Shown here: positions 23,137 to 32,000 of the stretch, piece by piece | Position numbering within the stretch: the first letter of the stretch is position 1 | How the letters are laid out: each line of letters starts with the position of its first letter | DNA from: Myxococcus xanthus | Lineage (GTDB): Bacteria > Myxococcota > Myxococcia > Myxococcales > Myxococcaceae | Direction: 5' to 3' | DNA: 64,000 nucleotides | Assembly: GCF_900106535.1 (NCBI RefSeq) | Contig: NZ_FNOH01000004.1 | Coordinates: 434,001 to 498,000 of the forward strand | Notes under the pieces: model-generated | Database searches by the model: none | The model's input: the letters and a program-made list of their open reading frames with translations, nothing else | Told to the model about the DNA's origin: nothing | Made by a program: the position numbers and the translations under genes

Positions 23137-24749
23137 CCCCGCGCACGCTCACCCTGGCCGCGGCGCTGTCCGCGGCCCTCACCGGTACGCCCACGTGGGC
23201 CCAGTCCGAGGAGCGGCCCGACGAGGACGCGCTCTTCGGAGGCGGGCAGGAGAAGACGCCCGCGGAGGCACCCGCGGGCGAGGAATCGGGCCGGCCTGAC
23301 GAGGATGCGCTCTTCGGCGGTGACGGCTCGGAGCCGACGGTGGACGTGGCCCCTGGCACCACCGGGGGCGCCACGGAGCGGCAGCCGCCGCTGACCGCGC
23401 CTGACGAAAACCGGGACGCGGACGTGTTGAACGGCCCTGCGACCCGGAGCGCCTTCGACACCGAGGACGTGGTGGACGATCCGCTGAAGATTGGCGGTCA
23501 GTTCTACCTGCGCGGCTTCATGGCGGGTAGCGAGAACACCTCGCTCCGCCAGACGTCCTTCTCCGCCCCCACGCTGGTGGACGGCTACCTCGACGCGCGC
23601 CCGTCCGACCGGATCCGTGGCTTCGTCGTGGGACGCTTGAACTACGACCCCGCCATTCCGCCCCGGACCACGGCGGACGCCCCGGCGAACCCGCGCGTGC
23701 TGCTGGACCAGGCGTGGCTGCGCTTCGACCTGGAGCGCACGGTGTTCTTCACCGTGGGCAAGCAGCACGTGAAGTGGGGCACCGGGCAGATCTGGAACCC
23801 CACGGACTTCCTGTCGCCCCAGCGTAGAGACCCGCTGGCCTTCGTGGACCTGCGCACGGGCGTGTCCATGTTGAAGGTGCACGTGCCCTGGGAGTCCAAG
23901 GGCTGGAACGTGTACGGCATCCTCGTCATGGATGACCTGGGCACGGACGTGGGCGCCATCACCGACCCGAGCGGAAGTCCCACGTCCCAGGCCGGCGGCA
24001 GTGACCCGGTCAACCGGCTGGGCCGCCTGGGCGGCGCGCTGCGCGCGGAAGTCCTGCTGGGGCCCGCGGAGCTGGGCGCCAGCGCGGTGGCGCAGAATGG
24101 ACGCAAGCCCCGCTTCGGGCTCGACGTGTCCTCGCCGCTGGGGCCGCTGGACGTCTACGCCGAGGTTGCGCTGAAGGAAGGCACGGACCGGCCGCTGTAC
24201 CGCATTCCGGAAGGGACGACGCTCGAGGACATCGCGCAGAACGGCGTCCAGGTGGAAGCCTACATTCCCTCGCGGCTCACGCCGCAGATGACGGCGGGCG
24301 CGACCTACAGCTTCCCGTATGGGGAGAACGACCTGGCCGTGCTGGGCGTGGAGTACTTCTTCAACTCCACGGGCTACACCGGCTCGTTCGGGTATCCGTA
24401 CCTGCTGCTGAAGGGCGCCTTCAACCCGCTCTACCTGGGACGGCATTACGGCGCCGCGTACCTCTTCCTGGACCGGCCTGGTCCATTGGAGCGGACGTCC
24501 TTCAACCTGTTCACGCTGGGCAACCTGTCGGACCGCTCGTTCACCACGCGGCTCAACGTGATGCACCGGGCGCTCACGTATCTCACGGTGGAGGCGTACG
24601 GCTCGGTGAACTACGGACGGCGCGGCGGTGAGTTCCGGCTCGCCGTTGATGTGCCGGAGGGGCTCGTCGTGGATGGGCAGCCGATTCCGGCCTTCTCCAT
24701 ACCCGCGCCAACGTTCCAACTGGGAGCGGGGCTCCGCATCAGCCTCTGA
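23133..24749 (+). CDS. Outer-membrane beta-barrel protein of the export operon
   Basis: A 538-residue protein. The signal peptide is residues 1-24 (ending TWAQ). Two copies of RPDEDALFGG follow at 28-37 and 54-63, inside an acidic, flexible N-terminal stretch. From about residue 100 the sequence alternates aromatic and polar residues as in a porin-like barrel (QFYLRGFMAGSENTS, FFTVGKQHVKWGTGQIWNPT) and ends in hydrophobic GLRISL. It is last in the operon and probably the outer-membrane exit or acceptor partner for the LolA-like carrier. The duplicated acidic motif could be the contact site for that partner, which is inference. Confidence 0.87.
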   Translation: MTPRTLTLAAALSAALTGTPTWAQSEERPDEDALFGGGQEKTPAEAPAGEESGRPDEDALFGGDGSEPTVDVAPGTTGGATERQPPLTAPDENRDADVLNGPATRSAFDTEDVVDDPLKIGGQFYLRGFMAGSENTSLRQTSFSAPTLVDGYLDARPSDRIRGFVVGRLNYDPAIPPRTTADAPANPRVLLDQAWLRFDLERTVFFTVGKQHVKWGTGQIWNPTDFLSPQRRDPLAFVDLRTGVSMLKVHVPWESKGWNVYGILVMDDLGTDVGAITDPSGSPTSQAGGSDPVNRLGRLGGALRAEVLLGPAELGASAVAQNGRKPRFGLDVSSPLGPLDVYAEVALKEGTDRPLYRIPEGTTLEDIAQNGVQVEAYIPSRLTPQMTAGATYSFPYGENDLAVLGVEYFFNSTGYTGSFGYPYLLLKGAFNPLYLGRHYGAAYLFLDRPGPLERTSFNLFTLGNLSDRSFTTRLNVMHRALTYLTVEAYGSVNYGRRGGEFRLAVDVPEGLVVDGQPIPAFSIPAPTFQLGAGLRISL

Positions 24750-24776
24750 GTCCGGCGACGCGTCCTGAGGTGCCCG

Positions 24777-24821
24777 AGGGCCGTGCTCCCCTGCTTCCGG
24801 GAGCGCGGCCCTGGGTGTTTT
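24777..24821 (+). terminator. Strong terminator of the GbsR-ABC export operon
   Basis: Arms AGGGCCGTGCTCCC (24777-24790) and GGGAGCGCGGCCCT (24799-24812) pair over 14 bases with a single G-U, with an 8-base loop. GGGTGTTTT follows. It lies 28 bases past the last stop of the operon. Confidence 0.8.
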
Positions 24822-24929
24822 CAGGGCGCGAGCAGGCAGTTTCGGGGATGCCCGCCCTGCGAGCAGCCAGCCGGGCGCCGTACAGGCAGTTGGGGTGTCC
24901 GAGGGCGGACGGATGGACAGATTTCCGCC

Positions 24930-26264
24930 ATGCGCCTCTGGATTGCCATCGCTGCAGGGTGGGGCCTCGGCCAGTTGCCGAACGCGCCGGTCATGATTCC
25001 TCCCGAGGACCCTTCCATCCGGGACCCGGCCGCAGCGGCGCTCCAGGACGCGAACCAGCAGGCGGCGGAAGAGATTGAAGGGCTGAGGCCCCCGGCGGGC
25101 TACGTCTATGAGGCGCCGGAGGATGCGTCACCGCGCGACTTCGTGCTGACGCCCGTCCTGCCCGACGGCGCGCCACCGCCGATGCCGGGACAGGTCGCCA
25201 CCGAGGAGGCCGCGCAGCGCTACGAGCCAGTTCCCTCGCCCCTGGAGGCGCTGCAACAGGAACAGGCCGCGATGGGTGGGAGCGGACAGCAGACGGGGGC
25301 TGACGGCACCTCGACGGGCCAGGCCACCACGGGTGGGACGACGAGCGGTGCGGGTGGTTCGGGTGTGACGGGGCAGGACGTGAGTGGATCCGGCACGAGC
25401 ACCGGCAACACAGGCACGGGTGGCGCCGGCACGACGGGCCCGCAGCAAGACGGCAGCGGAACGCCCCCTGAAAACACCGTCCCCGCGGAACAGCAGAACC
25501 TCGGCAACACGGGCGCGACCGCCGCCCAGACGGCACCCCAGCAGGGAACCCCCACGGGCCAGAGCGGCACAGGCACGACCAGCGCAGTCCCCTCCCCTGC
25601 CCCCGCGACGCCGGCTTTCATTGGCCGCTCGGAACCCATCGGCCGCTCCGAGCCCATTGGCCGCTCGGAACCCATCGGCCGCTCCGAGCCCATTGGCACG
25701 CCGCCCACCGTAGCGCCCGCGAACAACCCGATGGGCACTGGCGGCGCAGGAACGCCGAACACGAATCAGCCGACGCCCGCGCAGCAGATGGAACAACTGA
25801 ATGAGCGGGTGAAGCAGCTCGAAACCCAGCTCAACGAGCGCGACGCCGACCTCACCGTGAGAAACCAGGCCGTCCAGCTCCAGGTGGACACCTACGGCGA
25901 CCGCGCGGTCGACGTGGAGCAGGCACGACAGGACCGGCTGACCCAGATTCAGACCGCCAGTCAGTGGATGCTCGCGGCGGACACGGCGCTGGAACAGGGT
26001 GAGCTGGACGTCGTCAATGCGCTCGACATCGCCGACAACGCCTTCGTCGACTTGCGTGACAGCGCGGAGGAGGACGGCCAGGGCACGGTCGTCGTCCACG
26101 CGGAGCGCGTGCGTGCGCTGCTCAATCTCGCCCGTAACTTCGTCAACAACCGCGACGGATACAATGCCCGGCTCGCCCTCCAGGAGGCAGGCGTCCAGCT
26201 GAGCATCCTCCGCGCCGCCAACCTCGAGCGACAGGCCACCGGCAACGTCCTGCTCAATCCGTGA
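24930..26264 (+). CDS. Low-complexity/coiled-coil exported protein with IGRSEP repeats
   Basis: A protein of 444 residues if started at ATG 24930, which gives a short N-terminal hydrophobic segment (MRLWIAIAAGWGLGQLPNAP) consistent with a weak signal peptide. Residues 100-230 are Gly/Thr/Ser/Gln-rich. Four IGRSEP copies follow (residues 231-254), then a Pro/Asn linker. Residues 285-320 are a predicted coiled coil (QQMEQLNERVKQLETQLNER). The C-terminal 110 residues are helical (TASQWMLAADTALEQGELDV). The family is not recognised. The layout suggests a secreted or envelope-anchored structural protein. It converges with, and overlaps by 11 bases, the EAL gene on the other strand. Confidence 0.75.
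   Translation: MRLWIAIAAGWGLGQLPNAPVMIPPEDPSIRDPAAAALQDANQQAAEEIEGLRPPAGYVYEAPEDASPRDFVLTPVLPDGAPPPMPGQVATEEAAQRYEPVPSPLEALQQEQAAMGGSGQQTGADGTSTGQATTGGTTSGAGGSGVTGQDVSGSGTSTGNTGTGGAGTTGPQQDGSGTPPENTVPAEQQNLGNTGATAAQTAPQQGTPTGQSGTGTTSAVPSPAPATPAFIGRSEPIGRSEPIGRSEPIGRSEPIGTPPTVAPANNPMGTGGAGTPNTNQPTPAQQMEQLNERVKQLETQLNERDADLTVRNQAVQLQVDTYGDRAVDVEQARQDRLTQIQTASQWMLAADTALEQGELDVVNALDIADNAFVDLRDSAEEDGQGTVVVHAERVRALLNLARNFVNNRDGYNARLALQEAGVQLSILRAANLERQATGNVLLNP
25620..25691 (+). repeat. Four tandem 18-bp units encoding IGRSEP
   Basis: Bases 25620-25691 are four 18-base units. Units 1 and 3 are identical to each other, and so are units 2 and 4, while the two types differ at third codon positions. 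The current array therefore looks like duplication of a 36-base pair of units. Reading frame is kept and it ends in a further IG. Confidence 0.95.
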
Positions 26265-27348
26265 ACGACGGCGTCGCCCCCACGGGGGGACTCTGCGGAC
26301 GGGCGATGAGGTAGCCCTGCACGAAGTCCACCCCGTGCGAGCGGACCCAGCGCAGCTCCTCGTGCGTCTCGATGCCCTCCGCCACCGTGCGGATGCCCAG
26401 CGTCCGCGCAATCTCCAGGAGCTTCTCCACGATGGAGCCTTTGTACGGGTCCAGGTGGACGTCACGCACCAGCTCCATGTCCAGCTTGATGATGTCGGGA
26501 CGCAGCCGGTGGATGAGGTTCAGTGACGAGAAGCCCGCGCCCAGGTCGTCCAGCGCCACCCGGAAACCCGACTTGCGGTAGAAGTCCACGATGCCGCGCA
26601 GATGCTCCGCGTCCGCCGTCTGGTCCGTCTCGATGATTTCGAACACCACCCGCTCCGGCGCAATGCCCGCCGCGTGGATGGCCTCCACCGTGGAGCGAAG
26701 ACAGACCGTGGCGTCGTAGATGGCCGTGGGCGTGAAGTTGATGAAGAGGTGCGTGTCCAGCCCGTGCTTCACCGCCTGCCGGATGGCCGTGGTACGCGCC
26801 GCCAGGTCCAGTTGGAACAGCAGGTCCGCCTCGCGCGCCGTCTGCATCATCCGTCCGGGCAGCACCAGCGTGCCGTCCGGCTCCAGGCCTCGCATCAACG
26901 CCTCGTGCGCGAAGATGCAGCGGGTGTCCTGCGCATGGACGATGGGCTGGAAGTGCGTGGTGAGCCGCTCCTCGGAGAGCAAATCCACCAGCCACCCCGC
27001 GCGCGTCCGCGTGACGAGCCGCTGGAGTGAGCCCACCCGGGGATAGTCACCCAGCCCGGGCTCCGCCGCCCCCGGCATGAACAGCGCCCGGGTGGCCCGC
27101 GCCTCCTCCTGCGTGAGCGCGGCCAACAGGTTCGATGCCAGAGGCGACAGCCCCGCCTCCGGCACCCACACCTCGACGCAATGGGCTTCGGCACGCACCT
27201 GGACCTCGTGCCGCGCCTCCCGGAGGAAGGACAGCAGCCGGCCCTGGCTGTGCCCCACCGGGCTCCACAGGAACAGACGCCCGGCGCCCTCCGCGAGGGG
27301 AGGAAGCGTCTGGCACCTGCCGCAGGACCGCGTCGGGGTGTCGCTCAT
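26254..27348 (-). CDS. EAL-domain cyclic-di-GMP phosphodiesterase
   Basis: A 364-residue protein. The EAL domain spans about residues 115-355 with the motif EAL at 149-151. The other catalytic and metal-binding elements also appear complete: INFTPTA, FEIIETDQ, ALDDLGAGFSSL, IKLDMEL, VAEGIET and the final QGYL. It should therefore hydrolyse c-di-GMP to pGpG. There is no GGDEF. The first 110 residues are an unrecognised domain with a CGRC pair at residues 9-12 that could bind metal or sense redox. It starts 9 bases after the LVIVD lipoprotein gene, so the two are probably co-transcribed. Confidence 0.93.
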   Translation of the reverse strand: MSDTPTRSCGRCQTLPPLAEGAGRLFLWSPVGHSQGRLLSFLREARHEVQVRAEAHCVEVWVPEAGLSPLASNLLAALTQEEARATRALFMPGAAEPGLGDYPRVGSLQRLVTRTRAGWLVDLLSEERLTTHFQPIVHAQDTRCIFAHEALMRGLEPDGTLVLPGRMMQTAREADLLFQLDLAARTTAIRQAVKHGLDTHLFINFTPTAIYDATVCLRSTVEAIHAAGIAPERVVFEIIETDQTADAEHLRGIVDFYRKSGFRVALDDLGAGFSSLNLIHRLRPDIIKLDMELVRDVHLDPYKGSIVEKLLEIARTLGIRTVAEGIETHEELRWVRSHGVDFVQGYLIARPQSPPVGATPSFTD

Positions 27349-27357
27349 CCAGACAGC

Positions 27358-28809
27358 CTACTCCGTCGTCTCGCGGAAGATGAGCAGGCCTCGCGAGGAA
27401 TCCGTCGCGTACACGAATCCGTCGCCCGGCACGTGCACCTTGCTCAGGCCTTCGAGGAACACGACGCCGTGGCCCGCATCCGTCTCCCGCCAGGTGTTGT
27501 AGTAACCCACCTGCTGGGGCGAGCCGGGGACGGACACGTCCACGATGCGCAGGCCATCCTGACCATAGGCCAGGTAGACCTTCGTCCCGGAGAACGCCAC
27601 CGAGCGGATGGACACCTCCGGGCGCGTCCGGAACTCACCCGTCCGGGCCACCGTGGCCGGCGCGCTCACGTCCAGCACGCTCAGGTGCGCGCCCCAGTCC
27701 TCGCCCGCGTCGAATGCGTAGACGCGGTCTCCCACCATGCCGACCGCCGTGGCGGCCGACATGCCGTTGGCGAAGCGGCCCAACAGCTTCGGGCTCGCCG
27801 GGTTGGTGACGTCCGAGACGGTCATTCCGAAGGACCAGTTGCTCACGTAGAGCCGGCCGCCCATCGCCGCGACGTGCAGGGGCACCTCCCCCGCCCGGGG
27901 CTCCGCGCCCTCGACGAAGTACCGCCTGAGCTGCTTCGGCTCCGCGGGCGTGGCGACGTCGTAGACGTACACCTCCGCGTTGGGCGCGGGCGACGCCGCG
28001 TACAGGACGTTTCCGTCCAGCGCGAGGGAGTTCACCTCCACCACGGACTCGGGCACGGAGCGCAGGCGGACAGGTACCGCCGGGTTGGTGATGTCGAACA
28101 CGGCGATGCCGCTGCGGCGGCTGGCCACATAGAGCGTGTTCCCGTTCACCAGCGCGTCCGTGTAGTAGTCGTTGGACAGCTCGTACTGGCGGACCTGGCG
28201 CGGCTGCGAGGGGTCGCTCAGGTCGAAGGTGATGAGGCCCTTGGCCCCCGCCGTCACGTAGGCGTGGCCATGGGCCACCGCGACATTCGTGGCCGTGGCC
28301 TCGGTCAGCTTCACCTCGCTGACCAGCTCCACGCCGGACGCCTCTGCTTCACCCGCGCGGCGGCCCAGCCGGATGGCCTCGAAGGTGCCCTTCATGTCCG
28401 CGGTGCCATTGGCGCAACGCCGGAAGATGCCCGACATCTGCCCGGGCCCGGACGAGGAACACCCGGCGACGGCGAAGCGCATCGTCACGTTGTTGGAGCC
28501 CTGGAACTCGCTGGCCAGGAAGAACGACTCCGGGGTGCTCTGCCGCTCCGTGGCGGCGAGGCCCATCAGCATCTGGGTGTTGCTGCCCCCTCCCGACAAC
28601 CGCATGGCGGCCGCGGCTCCGGAACCGTCGTTGAGGTTGATGTTGAGGTTCCAGATGCCCTCGGGTTGTACGCCGGAGAGGCTTGAAAGCTGGCAGGCCG
28701 ACACATCGATGGCCTCGACCTGACACTCCGCCTTGGGAACGGACGGATTGTCATTGCCGCAAGCGGTGGCGAGCGCCAGGGTGCTGGTGAGTGCGAGGAG
28801 GCGTTTCAT
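27358..28809 (-). CDS. LVIVD-repeat lipoprotein
   Basis: A 483-residue protein from ATG 28809 (GGGGG just upstream). It has a lipoprotein signal with Cys at about residue 17 (ALATAC). After a 120-residue N-terminal domain with several cysteines it has about seven LVIVD-type blades, for example GLITFDLSDPSQPRQV, GIAVFDITNPAVPVRL, MTVSDVTNPASPKLLG and LRIVDVSVPGSPQQVG. This makes a beta-propeller exposed at the cell surface or in the periplasm. Such proteins bind partners but are not known enzymes. It is upstream of the EAL phosphodiesterase in the same transcription unit. Confidence 0.9.
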   Translation of the reverse strand: MKRLLALTSTLALATACGNDNPSVPKAECQVEAIDVSACQLSSLSGVQPEGIWNLNINLNDGSGAAAAMRLSGGGSNTQMLMGLAATERQSTPESFFLASEFQGSNNVTMRFAVAGCSSSGPGQMSGIFRRCANGTADMKGTFEAIRLGRRAGEAEASGVELVSEVKLTEATATNVAVAHGHAYVTAGAKGLITFDLSDPSQPRQVRQYELSNDYYTDALVNGNTLYVASRRSGIAVFDITNPAVPVRLRSVPESVVEVNSLALDGNVLYAASPAPNAEVYVYDVATPAEPKQLRRYFVEGAEPRAGEVPLHVAAMGGRLYVSNWSFGMTVSDVTNPASPKLLGRFANGMSAATAVGMVGDRVYAFDAGEDWGAHLSVLDVSAPATVARTGEFRTRPEVSIRSVAFSGTKVYLAYGQDGLRIVDVSVPGSPQQVGYYNTWRETDAGHGVVFLEGLSKVHVPGDGFVYATDSSRGLLIFRETTE

Positions 28810-28939
28810 GCCCCCATGCATATCATCCGGCGCCAGCACCCGACGAAACAGCGCGCTCCCCCGGCCTCCGAGGGGGCGATGCCCACTGCCCGTCAAGTAA
28901 ACGGAAAGAAATCGTCGGGGCGCTTGTATACCGGGACCG

Positions 28940-28959
28940 CTGGGAGGCAGCCTCCCCAG
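28940..28959. promoter_or_regulatory. Inverted repeat in the leader of the metalloprotease-barrel gene
   Basis: CTGGGAGG (28940-28947) pairs with CCTCCCCAG (28951-28959) with one bulged base and a three-base loop. It lies about 45 bases before the GTG at 29003 in the 193-base divergent region between the LVIVD and protease genes. It may be an operator or an mRNA hairpin; nothing distinguishes these. Confidence 0.4.
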
Positions 28960-29002
28960 CAGGTGTAGTCTCGCCGGTACCCCACCCACAGAGGTGCCTT
29001 CA

Positions 29003-32000
29003 GTGAACCCCCGTCCCCTCGCCGCAGCCCTGCTCGTCCTGCTCTTCCCGGGGCTCGCGCTTGCCCAGTTCTACGTCGTGCCCCGAAGACCCGGGAAAAC
29101 GGCGGTGAACAGCTACGAATTCGAGTGGCGACACACGGACATCCTCGTCGGCCCGGGGGCCACCGGTCTGGCGGAACCTCCCGAGCGGACGGCGCACGAA
29201 CAACCACCGGAGAGTCCAGGCGGCGCCAACCCGGGCGCGCCCACCACCTCGCCGGACCAGGGCGACACGAAGGCGCCTCCCAGCGGTCCGCCCTCGGAGA
29301 CGACGGGAGGCACGTCCGAGCCCCAGTCCCAGACGGGGCTGCCCGGCAGCACGCCGGTGGTGCTCGAGGGTGCGACCGACGCGGGCGTGCCGCCCTTGAC
29401 GATGGGTGAAGACGGGGGCGTCCCGGAGAGTGGCCTGGCGGCCGCCGACGGGGGCGCGGAGGACGGCGGTGCCCTGGCCGCGGCCGATGCGGGGACGGAG
29501 GATGGGGGCACGCTCGCGGCCGGTGGTACCGACGGCGGAGAGCAGGACGCGGGCGCCACCTACCTGATGGCCAGCGACGCCGATGACGACGGCGGGACGG
29601 TGCTGGGCGGCGGTCAGTCGGTGTTCGCGGGCGCGGACGGCGGCTTCAACTACACCTACGCGAAGTCGCTGGGGGACAAGTCGGGCGGGGTGCGCTTCTA
29701 CTTCTATGAGCGTGAGCGAATGGTGGCCGAGCGCGCCGCGCCGCTCATCGAGGAGGCCTACCGGTACTTGGTGGACCAGTTCAAGTACGTCCCCACCAAG
29801 ACGTTCCCGTACATCCTCTACAGCAGCTACCAGGAGTTCCTGCAGACCAACCTCTTCGCCGTGTCCGAGGGCACGCTCGGCCTCACCAGCACCGGCGAGG
29901 ACCTGAAGCTGACGCTGCCGTACCTGGGCGACCACCGCCTCTTCGAGGAGGTCAGCACCCACGAGCTGGCGCACCAGTTCACCATCCAGAAGGTCCGCAC
30001 CGTGGCCGAGCAGGCCAAGATGTTCGGCGATCCGCTGCAAGCCATTCCGCTGTGGTTCATCGAAGGCCTCGCCGAGTTCTACGCCAAGCGTGGCATGGAC
30101 CCGGAAGCGGAGATGCTGGTGCGGGACCTGTTGGTGAACCCGGACCTCTTCAAGGGCTACGCCTTCCTCGACTTCTTCTCCCCCGGGCCCTACGGCTACC
30201 TGTGGATCTACAAGGTGGGCCAGGTCCGCGTGTCCTTCCTCGAAGAGGAGTACGGCGCCGGCTTCATCCAGCGCGTCCTGGAGGAGTCGCCGCGGCTGGC
30301 GGGTGGCTCGCGCGATTCACCGTCGCTCAAGTTCGAGGAGTTGCTGGAGCGGCTCACCGGCGACAACCCCAAGCGCATCTCCGCGCGGTTCGAGAACTGG
30401 CTGAAGCGCCGGGCCTTCAAGACGTACCTGGCGTCCGAGCAGTCCGCGCCGGCGCTGGACCTGCTCGACAAGGCGCCCGGCTACACCACCGCCATGGCGT
30501 CTTCCCCGTCGGGCAACGTGCTGGGGCTGCGCACCATCGTCCCGGAGACGGGTGAGAGCCGGCTGTACATCATGGATCCGCGCGTGCCGGACAAGACGGT
30601 GAAGGTCGCGGGTGACGGCGTGCCAGGCGTGGAGTCGTTGCACCCCATCTCCGGACGCAGCTTCGCGCTGACGAACGACAAGCTGGCCTTCATCGCCGAA
30701 ATCACCGGGCGCGACGTCATCTACGTGCAGGACTACACGCACAAGTCGGAGCGGCGCGGCGCGGACGTACTGGTGCGCCGCAACGCCATCCGGACCGGCA
30801 TCGACCGGGAGGTGGGCCTGGTGGTCGACCTGAGCCTGGGCGGACGCACCGCGTACCGCATCGACCGGCACGGGCTGCTCGCGGCGTACTCGCCGGCCTT
30901 CTCGCCCGACGGCCGGTGGGTGGCCTTCATCGGCATCAACGACGCGGGTCTGCGGGACATCTACGCCATCGACCTGCAGGCGGGCCCGGACGCCCCGCCG
31001 CTGCAGCTCACCGACGACGTGTTCTCCGAGCGCGAGGTGACGTGGGGGCCCTCGGGCATCGTCTTCACGTCGGACGCGACGTCCCACCGCCAGTTCAACC
31101 TCTTCCGCGTGCGGCCGGACGCGCCCCGGCAGGTGGAGCGCCTCACCAGCGAGGAGCGGGACCACACGGCCCCGGTGGCCCTGGCAGACGGACGCCTCTT
31201 CTTCACCGCCTTCAACAACAGCAGCTCCGATTTGCACGAGCTGACGAAGGACGGCCGCATCGTGCGGCGCACGGACCTGACGACGGGCGTCTTCGAGCCC
31301 GGCCCCGGCCCGGACGGCAGCCTGTGGATGCTGTTCCACGTCTCCGGTGAGCGCCGGCCCGCGGTGCTGCGCCCGCCGCGCATGCTGGCGCTGGACGTCC
31401 CCGCCGAACCGCCGCCGGAGCCGCCCAACCCGCTGGCGGTGCGGCCCCTCACGGACGCGCAGAACTACGAGCCCTTCACCCGGCAGAACCTGGAGTTCGG
31501 TCCCTTCTTCGGCTTCGCGGGCGCGGGCGGCGGCGGCTTCGTGGGCCAGCTCTTCGCGGCGGCCAGTGACCGCATGAAGGACCATCAGTTCCTGCTCACC
31601 CTGGCGGTGTACGGCAGCTTCGACCTGACGGACGGATACCTGCTCTACGTCAACGACAAGTCACGCACGACGTGGGGTGGCGGCATCTTCCAGTCCCTGC
31701 GCTTCCGCGTGGACCGCACCTTCGAAGGTGAAGAGGGCGCGCAGAATGCCTTCTTCACGTCGGGTGAGCGCTTCTTCGGCGCGCTCGGCAGCGTGCGCTA
31801 CCCGCTGAGCACCTTCCTGTTCGTGCAGGGCGACCTGGCCATTGGTGGTACCCGGTACTTCCTGGACGACTACACGGAGTTCGAGCTGTTCTTCCCCGAG
31901 CGCAACGCGGCCAACCGGGAGCTGCTGACGGCCTGGAACGCGCGAAACCGCGCCATCCGCTTCCAGACGGAGCTGAGCGGGCAGATTGGCTACGACAGCC

